From assembly GCA_948144175.1 (NCBI GenBank), contig CANXME010000239.1:1-64000 (forward strand): a stretch of 64,000 nt of DNA, read 5' to 3'. The notes below the pieces were generated by a model, which ran no database searches, was not told the origin of the DNA, and worked only from the letters and a program-made list of their open reading frames with translations. The DNA comes from Closterium sp. NIES-65. Its lineage: Eukaryota; Streptophyta; Zygnematophyceae; Desmidiales; Closteriaceae. Positions within the stretch are counted from its first letter, which is position 1, and each line of letters starts with the position of its first letter. Positions 1 through 10,290 of this stretch are shown here, in pieces. The position numbers and the translations under genes were made by a program.

Positions 1-1120
1 GGTGGCTGCCCTTTCATGCCTTCACCACTATGTGAGCTGGGGGGGACGAAAAGCCACTCATTCCTTCACACTTTTCGGGCACCCTACCTACCAGGCGGTA
101 CAACATTGTTTCACTGGGCTGGCTGGACAACGAACAGCGGAAACTCAGCACAGCTTGAGTGAAGGCAAATTGCATTTTTGGGCTTGTGTGTCTTAGATTT
201 GCCACTCTAGCGACAATGGGATGGATAGCTTTATGGCAAATACGTGTTAATACGCTTAATGTTGTCACAATATTGAACTTCTTCCCCTCCCCTCTACTGA
301 TTCTTGAGATTTTTCTTCTTCTTGCCTTCAAAAGGCCTGGATGATGCATAGAGTTGGGTTTTACAATAGGTAGCAAGCAAGCAGAGGGTATGGAAGGAAA
401 TGGTGGATAAGTTGCACTGGATTATCATTCACAGCCGCTTTATAGTCTTTGTTCATGTTAAATTTTCAAGTAGAGGGAACCAGGTCAGTACTCTACAGAA
501 CAGGGGGAGGGTGGGGTGGGGGAAAGGGGGATAGGTGACAGTGGGCAGGGTAATGGGGAGGGTGGAAAGGACAGGAGGCGGTGGTAAGGTTAGTATATGA
601 ATGCAAGAAGAGGCCTAGGTAAACAGCAGCACATAGCCCGTATTGCTGTCTGCCGCCCATTGCCTATGACTGGTTCATAGGGAGGGCCCTGATGCATTCT
701 TTTCCTGATACCTTCCTGTACTCGCAAAATATTTTTTTTTGGACTCCCACAGCATGCACCATCCTTCCGTGCTAAGCAGGGTGCATAATTCCCTCCACTG
801 AGTCTTAGTTCCGCTCCACTCTCGAGTTCTCATCACGTCTCGCTTTTACGTTCCGTGTTGATGCTGTGTTTTCTGATAGTTAAAGACTTTATCCAAATAG
901 CTCGAGCCTACAGCAAGTTCAGACTTGTAGATCTTATAGACAACAAGTGCGATTAGTGTACGAAGGTCAATAAGCAGCCTGTCTTGCTGGGAGCCACAGT
1001 TGGAATTTCCTACGTAGAGCGGCTTTTCGTACCCAAACGATCACTTGGAACTTCTCTGAAACTGTTCCCCTTAGTCCATGAACGCGCAGGTCTGGGCGGG
1101 CAGCGTGGCAGCCATCGCAC
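1..1120. other. Region upstream of the kinase exon, no gene recognised
   Basis: No open frame here resembles a known protein and codon structure is poor. There is a G-rich stretch around 500-560 and a run of T at about 730. If the kinase gene downstream is a normal receptor-like kinase, its ectodomain and transmembrane exons should lie upstream of 1121, but no signal peptide, leucine-rich repeats or membrane helix could be seen in this stretch. It may be intron or intergenic. Confidence 0.5.
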
Positions 1121-1296
1121 TGCACGGAGTACTCCCTGGAGGAAGTGCTCACAGCCAACCAACAACTGGGCGAGTGACAACCAGCTGAGGTCGGCTCCTT
1201 TGGTGACGTGTACAAGGGCGTGTCCTCCGCGCGAGTGGCATCACACTGTGGGCCGTCAAGCGAGCCAAGCTGCTCAATGCTGACTTTCAGCGAGAG
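1121..1296 (+). pseudogene. Kinase exon with glycine-rich loop and VAIK lysine, broken
   Basis: The frame from 1121 reads TEYSLEEVLTANQQLGE, then a TGA at 1175-1177, then EVGSFGDVYKGV in the same frame. This is the juxtamembrane helix and the ATP-binding glycine loop (GxxFGxVYKG) of plant receptor-like kinases. About 10-20 bases further on the homology moves to another frame, reading LWAVKRAKLLNADFQRE, which has the VAIK-type lysine and the alpha-C glutamate. The exon ends CGAGAG followed by gtgagg, a good phase-0 donor that joins in frame to the exon at 7601. The stop and the frameshift suggest a pseudogene or a diverged locus. A sequence error is possible because the downstream exons are clean. 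Confidence 0.7.
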
Positions 1297-1628
1297 GTGA
1301 GGACATCACATGCAGCATATGCATAGCACATGAACATATAAACTACCATGGCGCTCGTGGGAGTGGGGTATGTGAAAAATAAGAATTATTTTAATTGTAG
1401 TCACCAATGTATACATAGGTGAAAGAGATGGGTAATGGATGAGCTTGGCCGACTATTATTGGAGGCTCTGAGAATTGTTGGGTTAGTTGGATTAGACATT
1501 ATCGGCGGCTCCAGTATTTGTTGGGTGCGTTTGAACCAACATCGTTGGGAGGTCCAATAATCGTTGGGAAGCCCAACCAAGCTTCAACCACAAATTGTGG
1601 TTGAAGGTATACCCAATGGGCCTACACC

Positions 1629-2091
1629 TAAAGGTGTAAACGAATACCAACATAGTTGTATTCGTATTCGGTATTCGACAAATAGCGAATGAAGAACAAA
1701 TTCAAAACCACTGGCTATTCGACTATTATTCGATTATTGACTATTCAACATATTGGTATTCGCCAGCCGAATTTTCGGATATTCGTATACGTATTCGGCT
1801 ATCTCAATCTGTATGCCCCTCTTATGTTTCACTCTAATCAACAGCGATGAAAGCATCCGGTGGTGTTTCTGGGCTATTAAGAACCACTAGAACCGTGTGT
1901 ATGGCAAAAACCGTATTCGTTTACGTATTCAGCACAAAACCAGTTATTCAAAACCATTTTTGTGAGCCAGCTATTGGAACCGTATTTCGGATTCGGTAGA
2001 AGAGGCTATTCGGCCAAATACGAGATTTCCTACTATTCGCTAAATATTCGAATAAAAATCCGTATTCGAAACCGTATTCGTTTTACACCTA
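1629..2091. mobile_element. Short ATTCG-rich element with inverted ends (hAT-like?)
   Basis: The left end reads AGGTGTAAACGAATAC from about 1632 and the right end is its inverted complement with one extra A (GTATTCGTTTTACACCT, ending near 2090). Terminal words of the AGGTGTAAACG kind are common at plant hAT elements. The interior consists of many CGTATTCG/TATTCGG words in both orientations. No target-site duplication could be found and nothing is coded, so it is a degenerate non-autonomous DNA element at best. Confidence 0.4.
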
Positions 2092-2169
2092 TTCTAGCAT
2101 ATGCATACTGTATAGAAGATATTACATTACAACCCACCAACATACATAAGTCTATAATAACTAAAACTA

Positions 2170-2575
2170 GGTGGTGGGAGCGGTGAGCCCAAGGAGGTAA
2201 ATGAGAGGCATGAGCGGCGTGAGGCAAGGCCTTGGTGAAGATATCCGCGCGATTGACCGCCGAATCAATCTTCGCAAGTTTGATGCATTCGTGAATGAGG
2301 TGGTGGGTGAAGTAATGACGGACCTCAATAATGCTGACATTGACACACCAGATGGTGGATTCGTGCCGGGTAGCACCAAGCTCCTCAAGAAGACAAGTGA
2401 GCCAGCGCGCCTCTTGCGTGGCCCTGGTGACGGCATACAGCTCCGCCTCGAAGGAGGAGGGAGCGATGGCGGAGGAGCGGGTGGATCGTTTGTTGATGAG
2501 ACCGCTACCAAGAGAGAAACCATAGCCCTGAGAGGAGCGACAATCCGTCGAGATTTAGCCTAGGAAGAGTCACTG
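2170..2575 (-). pseudogene. Ty1/copia RNase H remnant
   Basis: The minus strand reads GFSLGSGLINKRSTRSSAI, then FEAELYAVTRATQEARWLTCLLEEL, and further on ADIFTKALP. These are the SSxEAEY core, the RWL(L)xxL helix and the DIFTKxL tail that close copia pol polyproteins. The catalytic Glu context (EAELYA) is visible but the frame shifts and no other pol domain adjoins, so it is a short dead fragment. It has the same orientation as the integrase fragment at 6800-7545 and could come from the same element. Confidence 0.7.
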
Positions 2576-2639
2576 TAGCCGCTGAGGAGGGGTGGGGAAG
2601 GGCCGTCAAGTAGAAGGCCGGCAGTAGAAGGCCGCTATA

Positions 2640-3736
2640 GCTACATGGCGAGCTTCGTGCAATGCACGCATTCCTGGCCACGCTGCCAAGCCCAGTCGGC
2701 CTCACCTTGTCTTCTTCAATGACATGGACCGCAACAGCAGACCCCTACCCCAACGCGCTACAACTTTGGCTCAACAGCTGCAAGGGAGCCCTGAACCATG
2801 AGGCGAGGGACCTCCTCTCGGCAAAAATGGCAGCCCCAACTGAACAGCTTCAACACCGCCTGGCCTTCCTTGTCCAGGGCGGCCGCAACGCTGCACAAGT
2901 AAAAGCATACAGGTGGAGCTAAACCCGCTAGTAGGCCACACCTAGCGGTTGCTGTCCCTCACTGGATACGGAGCAGGGGACTGGCTGCTCGCCATCCCCT
3001 ATATGCCCTCCTTCGGCCGCAACCCCAAGCAATTTTCCTTTCCCCTCCAGTTCAGGCTAGGCATGCCCCTCCCTGTACCAAGCTGCTGTGACTACAACGG
3101 CAGAATTGCAATTTTGTACAAGCGTTTGCATAGCCACCTCCTCCGCTGCAGCACTGGGCATGGGCGGACAAGTACTCATAACGAGGTGTGGGATGAATGC
3201 ATTCGCATGGCGCAAGACGCAGGGCTCATAGTGCAGGAGGAGATTACGCCGTTTAGCCCGGTGGACAACAAAAAAGCTGACCCTGCTATACGGGACCGCA
3301 ACACGGCCTTTGTCTGGCTGTGAAACATCACGATCACGAACCCGATTAGCACCTGCGATGAGACAGCATCAAAGCGAAGGGGATTGGCAGCAAGAGAGAT
3401 GGCGGACATGAAGATAGGGATTTACCGTAACGCTGGCTTCTTCCCGATGGCAGTAGAGACCTATGGCTGCCCGTGTGAGGATGTCTCGGTCTTCCTCAAA
3501 CTACCGGTAGATGCAGCAGCACGCAAACACTTCAACGCCGACCCGCCTACTCACTAGGCCGCGAAGCTGCTGCACTAGTTTCGTGAGCGATGGGCCATTT
3601 TCTTTGCAAAAGAACAAACGGTGAGCTATCTCACCAAACTCAACCCTGCGGCCCAAGTTGACCGCTTGTGGGAGGACCGGAGGGGGCTCTGAACTCGGGG
3701 GATTTGCTTTGCAACTTTCGAGCCACCTACCGAAAC
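2640..3736 (+). pseudogene. Non-LTR-type RT polyprotein C-terminal remnant, 5' part
   Basis: Plus-strand frames read GYGAGDWLLAIPYMPSFGRN, a hydrophobic FRLGMPLPVP segment, a Cys-poor linker, THNEVWDECIRMAQDAG, DNKKADPAIRDRNTAFVWL and, past a TGA at 3321, NITITNPIST and GFFPMAVETYGC. This order (SWL...P, RLGLP, HN.LRD, KPADV, VTxTNP, xPxAVETYG) is that of the region downstream of the RT domain in certain LINE-like polyproteins, resembling a restriction-endonuclease-like fold. Stops and frameshifts show it is dead. It is cut at 3737 by a hAT-like insertion and continues at 4671 and 5515. The assignment rests on motif order only. Confidence 0.5.
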
Positions 3737-4662
3737 TAGGGATGAGCAATATGACGAACTCCTGTTCGGTTCGCCTCGAACACGTTCGAGGCGAACCGAA
3801 CAGGATTTTTTTTTGGCCTAAATTGTTCGGGGGCGAACGTGTTCGGTGTTCGCCCGAACACGTTCGCCGTTCGCCCCGGCTCAGCTCGCCTAGGCGCGTC
3901 GAACACGAACGTGTTCGTGTTCGACACGGGCCTTCGACAACCACCAATGTGTTCGTCGACGAATAGGCCCGCGACCAATTTTTAGGTCGCGGGCCTTGGT
4001 GTTTGGGCTCAGATCTGGCCTTTCGCAGTTAGTAAAGTGCAGATCTAGCATTTCGCCATTGCTTAAGTGCAGATCAAGCATTTCGACGTTGCTTAAGTGC
4101 GGATCGAGCATTTCGCCGTTGTTTAAGTGCGGATCGAGCATTTCGCCGTTGTTTAAGTGCGGATCGAGCATTTCGCCGTTGCTTAAGTGCGGATCGAGCA
4201 TTTCACCGTTGCTTAAGTGCGGATCTAGCATTTCGCCGTTGCTTAAGTGCGGATCGAGCATTTCGCCGTTGCTTAAGTGCAGATCTAGCATTTCGCCGTT
4301 GCTTAAGTGCGGATCTAGCATTTCGCCGCTGCTTAAGTGCGGATCTAGCATTTCGCCGTTGCACGCTGGCACTAGATGGATGAAGCAGGGCGGGACTGGC
4401 TTGGGAGGTGGGGGGAGAGAATGTGCGACGATTTGAATTTTACTCTATATTGAATTTCCCCCTGGGTGAACACGAACATGTTCGCCATGAACATGTTCGT
4501 GTTCGCCTGTTGCAGCAATTCGTTCGCCTCCTAGGGCGAACGGCGAACACCTATTTTCACTCAAGTCGTTCGCCGAACCGAACACTGTTCGGTTCGGCAG
4601 AAGGCCATGTTCGTCAGGGGGTGAACTCGAACATGTTCGAGTTCGCCCCTTGCTCATGCCTA
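3737..4662. mobile_element. hAT-like non-autonomous DNA transposon, 926 bp
   Basis: The ends are inverted copies: TAGGGATGAGCAA at 3737 and TTGCTCATGCCTA ending at 4662. They are flanked by a perfect 8-bp direct repeat, ACCGAAAC, at 3729-3736 and 4663-4670. An 8-bp duplication with TAGGG-type ends is the signature of the hAT superfamily. Inside there is no transposase. The interior is made of many CGAACATGTTCG-like palindromes near both ends and a central 30-bp tandem array. The target is the older RT-derived reading frame. Confidence 0.85.
4020..4362. repeat. 30-bp tandem array inside the hAT-like element
   Basis: About eleven to twelve copies of a 30-bp unit with core GGATCGAGCATTTCGCCGTT and a GCTTAAGTGC segment. 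Because 30 is a multiple of three, both strands stay open across the array (the peptide GEMLDPHLSN repeats on the minus strand), but this is a by-product of the period and not evidence of a gene. Units differ by one to three bases. Confidence 0.9.
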
Positions 4663-4703
4663 ACCGAAACCATCGGGATTGAGTGTGCATTGAGGTGCAT
4701 GCA

Positions 4704-5504
4704 AGGTTAAAAAATACGGTAAACGTAAATTACGGCTCGTAAATTACGGTCGTAATTTACGGTGGTTTTGGCAAAAATACTGTCGTTTTTTAAATGGACT
4801 TTTTTTGCGGATTTTTTTTTTCCATAAATTCCTAGAAAGCTTACAACGATGACAAGGAAGGCGATAACATACTACACTATAGAATGGTGGTTTTTGCCCT
4901 GGTTTAACTTGGTGGTGTTGCGTTGGCGAATGGAATATGCAAAAGGGATGAGATGGAAGGGATGAAGATTGGACGAACGCTATTGGTTGGAATGGTTTTG
5001 CGGTGTCGAAATTGAGTTGAGTAGCGCATGCGTGCGAAAAAAACGAACGGGCCGCGAAACGACCCACCGACTTGGCGAAACGGGTAGACTTGTGTTATCC
5101 GTTCGCCAAATGTACAATTTGCCGCGTCGCACAAATTTGTACATTTGCGATTCGGCGAAATACACAAACGAGTGTGCGAATGGGCAACAAACCTATTAAA
5201 CTGTCACCAAAATGCACAATGTCGCGCCTCGAGATTTTGCTGACACTCGCGACTCGGGAAAAAAAACACTCTCGAGAGGGTTTGGGGCCACAAAAATTCT
5301 CACGAGCAGGTTGACGGTTGGGAAATGTTGAAATTCGCTATACACAAACTCGGTTTCAAACTTTCGGTCGTAATTTACGACTGTATTTTTGAACCAACCT
5401 AATTTGCAACGTCAAATAGTTTTTTACCGTAATTTACGACCGTAAATTACGATACCGTAATTTACGGTAAATTTTCAAAAATACGGTCGTATTTTTTAAC
5501 CTTG
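4704..5504. mobile_element. Mutator-like non-autonomous DNA transposon, 801 bp
   Basis: The terminal inverted repeats begin AGGTTAAAAAATACG at 4704 and end CGTATTTTTTAACCT (to 5503). They are flanked by the perfect 10-bp direct repeat GGTGCATGCA at 4694-4703 and 5505-5514. A 9-10-bp target duplication points to the Mutator superfamily. The subterminal regions carry repeated CGTAATTTACG palindromes, and an internal inverted repeat lies around 5100-5160. No transposase is present. Confidence 0.8.
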
Positions 5505-5514
5505 GGTGCATGCA

Positions 5515-6518
5515 TGAGCTGAGGCATGTAGGATGATGGTTGGCAAAAAAGAGGGGGGATTTGTTGTGTGATGCTACCATATGCATTCACGTCTATCTGC
5601 CTCTCATCCCATGTTCGCACATTGCATGCGTAGTATGCGTGTGTGAAAGACTCTGTATTTGGCACGGTTTGGGTGTTGTGACTGTGTGGTGACGGTTAGG
5701 GTTTTGTTTGAGCAGGTATCTAAAATGACTTCTGTTCGAGAGCTTTCCGACGAACAAAGGATCGCTTCACTCGGAGCACAAACAAGAAAATTACAAACGG
5801 TTGAAGTTCGTATGCTTTTGATATTTCGTTGCGATCTGCTATGGGTTCTACCAAAAGAAATTTGTGTGGTGACTCTATATGGTGTATGGACCATTGGGGG
5901 TTGGAGAAATTTGTCATGTAACTGTAGTTGCTGTCAAGTGGTTGGGAGAAGCCAAATCAGGTTAGCAAATGTGGCTAAGTTGGATGAGATAGATGACATG
6001 GGTTGGGAAATTGATAAGGGTGAAAAGTTTGGTTCCTTAAAAATAGGGAATTGATGTGTTTATGAGGTTTCCTTGGATGGTGAATCTTTAGCGACCTTCC
6101 CTCTCATTCTCCTTATCCTCTCCCACCTGGTTTGTAGGTAGTCTACTTCTTTTGTGGTTCTTGGGGAGAATATTGAGTTTGAGTTAAGTTTCAGCTCCAG
6201 CATACCCCCCAGTGAGCCAAAATTCATCACTAAATATTTACTTCATCTTTTGATGCGATTCATATTGAGAATTTTAGCCTCGGTGTAGAGATACAGCATA
6301 TTTGAAATTGGTGAAGTTTTAACAGTGTGCTTTTCATCGACGACATTTCGTGTGAAGCCGACAGTTTTGTCCAGAATTAAAGTCTTGTGATTTTGAGTTT
6401 TTCCGGCACATGAACGACCTAGACCACGTTCTTGATCTCAACAGCCGATCCCTCCGCCCAATCCTCTTAAACCGATCCCTACAGCACCGCCTGCTCCACC
6501 CTCTTCTTCGTCGGTGGC
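5515..6518. other. Tail of the RT remnant, then unassigned intron sequence
   Basis: The first 50 bases or so continue the older reading frame interrupted by the two DNA transposons (ending HELRHVG and a stop near 5550). After that nothing is firmly recognised. One stretch, about 5719-5806, looks exon-like: it follows a pyrimidine-poor ag and reads MTSVRELSDEQRIASLGAQT to a possible gt, but it has no known homologue and no partner exons. Confidence 0.4.
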
Positions 6519-6705
6519 TAGACATGAGCAACGGGCGAACACCGAAAGTGTTCGCTTCAACACTCATGGAAATTCGGTTCGCCTGAACCCTTTTTGGAAA
6601 ATAAGGTGTTTGGTGTTCGCCCACCGTGGGCGGGCGAACATGTTACCCATGGGCGAACATGTCAAATGTTCGGGCGACCGAACATGTTCGGGTTCGCCCA
6701 CTGCC
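6519..6705. mobile_element. Second, decayed hAT-like element
   Basis: The left end TAGACATGAGCAACGGGCGAAC at 6519 matches the terminal sequence of the hAT-like element at 3737. The right end, GGTTCGCCCACTGCC, is the inverted GGGCGAAC part followed by a decayed terminus. The interior has the same CGAACATGTTCG palindromes but lacks the 30-bp array. No 8-bp duplication is visible (TCGGTGGC on the left has no match on the right), so the right end may be truncated. Confidence 0.6.
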
Positions 6706-6799
6706 TCCGGACTACAGGCTTGGGAAATTTGCGTGTGTAAACCCAAAAAGGGGTCCACTAAATTAAACCAGGGCTGACACTTAGTTTCCACCTACTTAA

Positions 6800-7545
6800 C
6801 CGTGATGTTTTAAAACCCCTGAGGGGGGAGTGGGTACGTGGAGGGGGGTGGAGAAGTTATAGGGGGTTGGACGCATCAAGACCACATCCCAACTACACAT
6901 GAGACGACCTGAGGAGGGGTGAAAGATGGCCGAAAAAGATGCAGGGGAGGGCATGGGGGGCGAGCTTGCCCATGGAAAGGGAGCCATCAGTGGGGTGGGG
7001 TGTATGAGGACATGTGCTATGGAGCCCCACACGCGAAGAGAGACATCCGGCTTGGCCGACGTCCACAGCTCAGTGGGAGTGGTGGGGTGCAGGGAGTGAG
7101 GGTAGAGGTTAGTGAGGAAAGCGTCATGAAGGAAGGCATAGCCTCACAGAGAAGAGGGGCAGAAGGACTGGACAAGGAGACAGCGAGCAGTCTTGGTGAT
7201 CTTCCAAACACTCTCAGCCACACCGTTTGGCTGTAGGGAGTGAAGGAGGGTTTGAGTTTGGCGAATGCCATGGGGCTGACAATAGGATGATACCTTACTT
7301 GCGACACTCACCGCCGCCATCAGAGTGAATGCGGCGAACAGGGTGCCCAAAATGGGTGCATGCCTGCTCGAGTCTTCCAGGTGACGATCGCAGCAGGGGC
7401 GTCCGCCTTGGAACGAAAGAGAGAGACGGATCCTCTTGGTCGTTTCCGAAGCATGCATACCTTGTTGCATGCAATCCATTTCCTCCAGCATACCCACACA
7501 GTTGCACGGTGTAAGCAGTGAAGATTTGAAAGAAAACTCTCAATC
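6800..7545 (-). pseudogene. Ty1/copia integrase remnant
   Basis: Read on the minus strand: HFGHPVRRIHSDGGGE (second catalytic Asp of the integrase core), then in another frame SSYCQPHGIRQTQTLLHSLQ and PNGVAES (region of the third catalytic residue), then KLAPHALPCIFFGH (post-core KLxPxAxxCxFLGY motif). The three pieces lie in different frames with stops between them, so it is inactive. The fragment ends about 55 bases before the kinase exon at 7601. Confidence 0.75.
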
Positions 7546-7600
7546 CAAAATGTCAAAACTTGTTTTCCCACCATCCCATAATGGCGTGTTTCTTTGGAAG

Positions 7601-9428
7601 GTGCGACAAATGGCCGGCAAGAACCATCCCAACATTGTGCGGCTGCTTGGGTTTGCTGTTGGAGGGGACATGAGAACACGGCCAGAGCAAATTTTGATCT
7701 ACGAGTTCCTACCCAATGGTGACCTTGAGAAGTGGATCAGTACAGGTACCACCCAGTGCTTCACAAGCTAACTATTGTCCTTCTTTTCTTTCCTCAGTGA
7801 CAAAATCAACCAGCTAACATTGTCTCACTCGTACGACCGATCTTTGCAGAAGCGCACTGGTGCCTCACCATGAAGCAGCAGCTGGACATCCTCATCGGTG
7901 TTGCACATGGCTTGGCATACCTCCACGGCTTTGGCCTCGTGCATCGCGACATCAAACATGCCAACATCCTTCTTGGAGAAAACATGCAGGCAAGCTATTG
8001 TTGCGTGATTGGAAGTTAGTTCTGGTACACCCAATCAGAGAGTTACTATGCTTAATAGCATCAAAGCACCATGAAGGCAGCGATGTTAGCATAGTCGCAA
8101 TGACTGTGGTATGAGTCTTGCGTTGACAAGAGTTTATAGATCCTGACAAGCAGAATCAAATTCCAGGTATCTTCTATCACATAATATTAGACTTTCAATG
8201 TTTCTTTGTACTTGTGCTTACTTCTTTTGGTCGTTCCATCCATCCCAAGATTGCGGACTTTGGACTTGTGAGGGCGGAGGAGGGCACCACTGTGGGCACG
8301 ACTCGAGTGATGGGAACACCGGGCTATGTTGATCCCGTCTACTTCCGCACGTCCAAGGCGACCAGCGCCACCGACGTCTACAGGTGAGCACGTCATGATG
8401 TCAACGTGAACTTGCGCAGGCGACATACACACTTTGGCTAGGTGAACTTTTCAACCGGTAAATCAGGTTCGGTGGAAGGGGAATTTTTTCAACCCAACAC
8501 ACATAACGTGGTGCTTACTTTCAATCTCTGTCCCCCTGCTTGTGCAGTTTTGGTGTGCTCATGCTTGTGGTGCTCACGAAACAGAGCCGGCCACTCCATG
8601 TGGATGAAGGAGAGTGCGACCACATCCTGTCATGGGTAAGCAATGCGCCAATACCTATCCCTGCCATGCACCACTGCTCCACACAATACCACCAGTGCAC
8701 CTGGAATGCTGCTTATGATGGTACATATGGCCACCTTCTCAACATGATGAATGGTTCAGCCTTGCACTGTATCATGTTCACGCAGTCAATCCTGATGTGT
8801 TCCCAAATTACCATGTCTGCTTCCAAGAGTGCCTTATTCACTGGCTTCACCTTGACGTGTGCCTTCTGTTTACTGTGTCAATTACGGCGTGCCTTTTCAC
8901 CATATTAGTCTTGACACATGTTTTGATAACCCTGTCATTCTTATAGAGGGCTCATCCCTCCTCCCAACCTTGCTTCTGTTCGTTGGCCTGCTGTTTTCTT
9001 TCAACCAAAACCATGCAATCACTCGGCCTTGAAGTGTCTCCTTAAAGCCAAATCTAGCTTCTGCCATGTTGCCTTCCCACCTTCTCTAAATCCATCAGGT
9101 GGAGGCGTGCCTTTCCTCCGACCACCCTGCCCGCCTCAAGGAACTCACCATAGATGCCCCCAATGATGCTGTGATGCGCCTGGCCAAGCTGGCTCTGAGC
9201 TGCACTGTGCAGCGCAGTGCAGATCGGCCAAGCATGGCGGACATTGCCAACCAGCTGCTTGTTATCAAGAATGAGGTGATGGGAACAGAGGAGCTGAGTG
9301 CAGCACTTAAGGTGGACGTGCAAGCCCAAAAGTTGGATTCTGCAATCTCTAGTGAGAAAGGCATGGACGCTTGGCCTCCTACTTGGAAGTTTTTCACAAA
9401 AGCGAACAGTTGCTGTAGTAAGGTTTGA
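7601..9428 (+). CDS. Receptor-like Ser/Thr protein kinase, catalytic domain (five exons)
   Basis: Exons 7601-7745, 7850-7989, 8250-8383, 8548-8635 and 9099-9428 (stop TGA) join into the rest of a kinase fold. They carry NHPNIVRLLGF (beta-4 region), IYEFLPNGDL (hinge), HRDIKHANILL (catalytic loop with D and N), IADFGLVR (DFG), GTPGYVDPVYF (activation segment and APE-like site), DVYSFGV (alpha-F) and RPSMADIANQL (alpha-I). All catalytic residues in this part are intact. HRD preceded by a hydrophobic residue and followed by IK, with GTPGY, is typical of the RLK/Pelle class, and the expected role is phosphorylating Ser/Thr on signalling partners at the plasma membrane. Introns are GT-AG except after 7989, where the donor is gcaagc. 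The join at 8250 would lose two residues usual before IADFGL, so that acceptor is less certain. The upstream exon at 1121-1296 is damaged, so the gene may not be functional. Confidence 0.8.
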
Positions 9429-10158
9429 AGCGGTAGAAACTGGCAGTACGGATTACAAACCTGAATATCGACTGTTTGAATTGACCAACGCAAGCGACGT
9501 CCTGGTGTTGCTCAAGGATGGATACACCAATGACAATAGAAATTCCCTACTCTGTTGCTTTTCTACATGAATTGAATACATAAGGGGTAGCGTTTACAAT
9601 ATGCGGCAGTAAGGAAGGAGCTCTTTGAAATCCAGGTACTACCGTAGAAGAGGAAAACAATATATACCGAAATTCTTAATTTTATGTGTAAATCTAGTTA
9701 TTATATATATGCATATAGAAGAAACTATATTCTTGAGTTCAGGAGACCATCAGTAACACATTAAGCTTGATACTCAGTATAATTAAGAAATAGTTTGGGT
9801 TTTTCACTTTTGGTTCTACACCACATTAGGGGCATCAGTGTGAGTATATGACAAATGTTTCAAACTATCTTAGGTATTCTACCAGGACTTTTATTTCAAA
9901 TATTACAAACCTATTTATAGGGGCTGGTTTTTTCAGAACACTGAAAATTAGCGTGACCCACAGTCATTACACTTTATAGTTCCTCCTTCCTAGAGAACAA
10001 GAAAATTCCTTAAGCAAAATGGTACTTCCTTGCAAGACTTTGATTACTATTTGAGAAACAAAGGTACACCCAAGCTCGTCAACAGGAATCGAGCCCACTA
10101 CCACTCCCTTCTCGAATTACCAGTATGTTCTGGTAATATTTCCAAGGAAAGGTATTTT
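9429..10158. other. Downstream of kinase, AT-rich, no gene seen
   Basis: AT-rich sequence with a polyadenylation-like AT stretch near 9690-9720 (tatatatatgcatatag). It presumably holds the kinase 3' UTR and intergenic DNA. No coding homology or structured repeat was recognised. Confidence 0.5.
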
Positions 10159-10290
10159 TGTGAGGAATGAGGAATGAAGAAGAGAGGGGGTTGCACTAGC
10201 AGCAGTTGCCATACATATAGGAAACCCTAATTGGTTTGTAGTCGCTATAGAGTACCCCACTGCAGGCTAGACAATTATAACATTCTGACA
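10159..10290 (-). repeat. Element E 3' LTR
   Basis: 132 bp, ending GTTCTGACA on the plus strand (TGTCAGAAC reversed). It differs from its partner at 11750-11881 mainly in the outermost 10 bases and at a few internal sites. Confidence 0.85.

Larger units (their letters stand above)
1297..7600 (+). other. Kinase intron 1 (about 6.3 kb) filled with transposable-element debris
   Basis: The phase-0 donor at 1297 (gtgagg) and the phase-0 acceptor before 7601 (ttggaag) join FQRE to VRQMAGKNHPNIV, the expected kinase order, so this stretch is best read as one large intron. Identified insertions are listed separately. The parts not explained are 1297-1628 and 5515-6518, which are AT-richer and show no protein homology I can recognise. 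Confidence 0.6.

Noticed and set aside
4020-4362. CRISPR array (30-bp regular repeats)
   Set aside because: Units are directly contiguous without spacers, and the context is a eukaryotic transposon.
3890-4436. Repeat proteins of 160 and 146 codons (GEMLDPHLSN and SSISPLLKCG repeats)
   Set aside because: They result from a 30-bp tandem array whose period is divisible by three, within a non-autonomous transposon.
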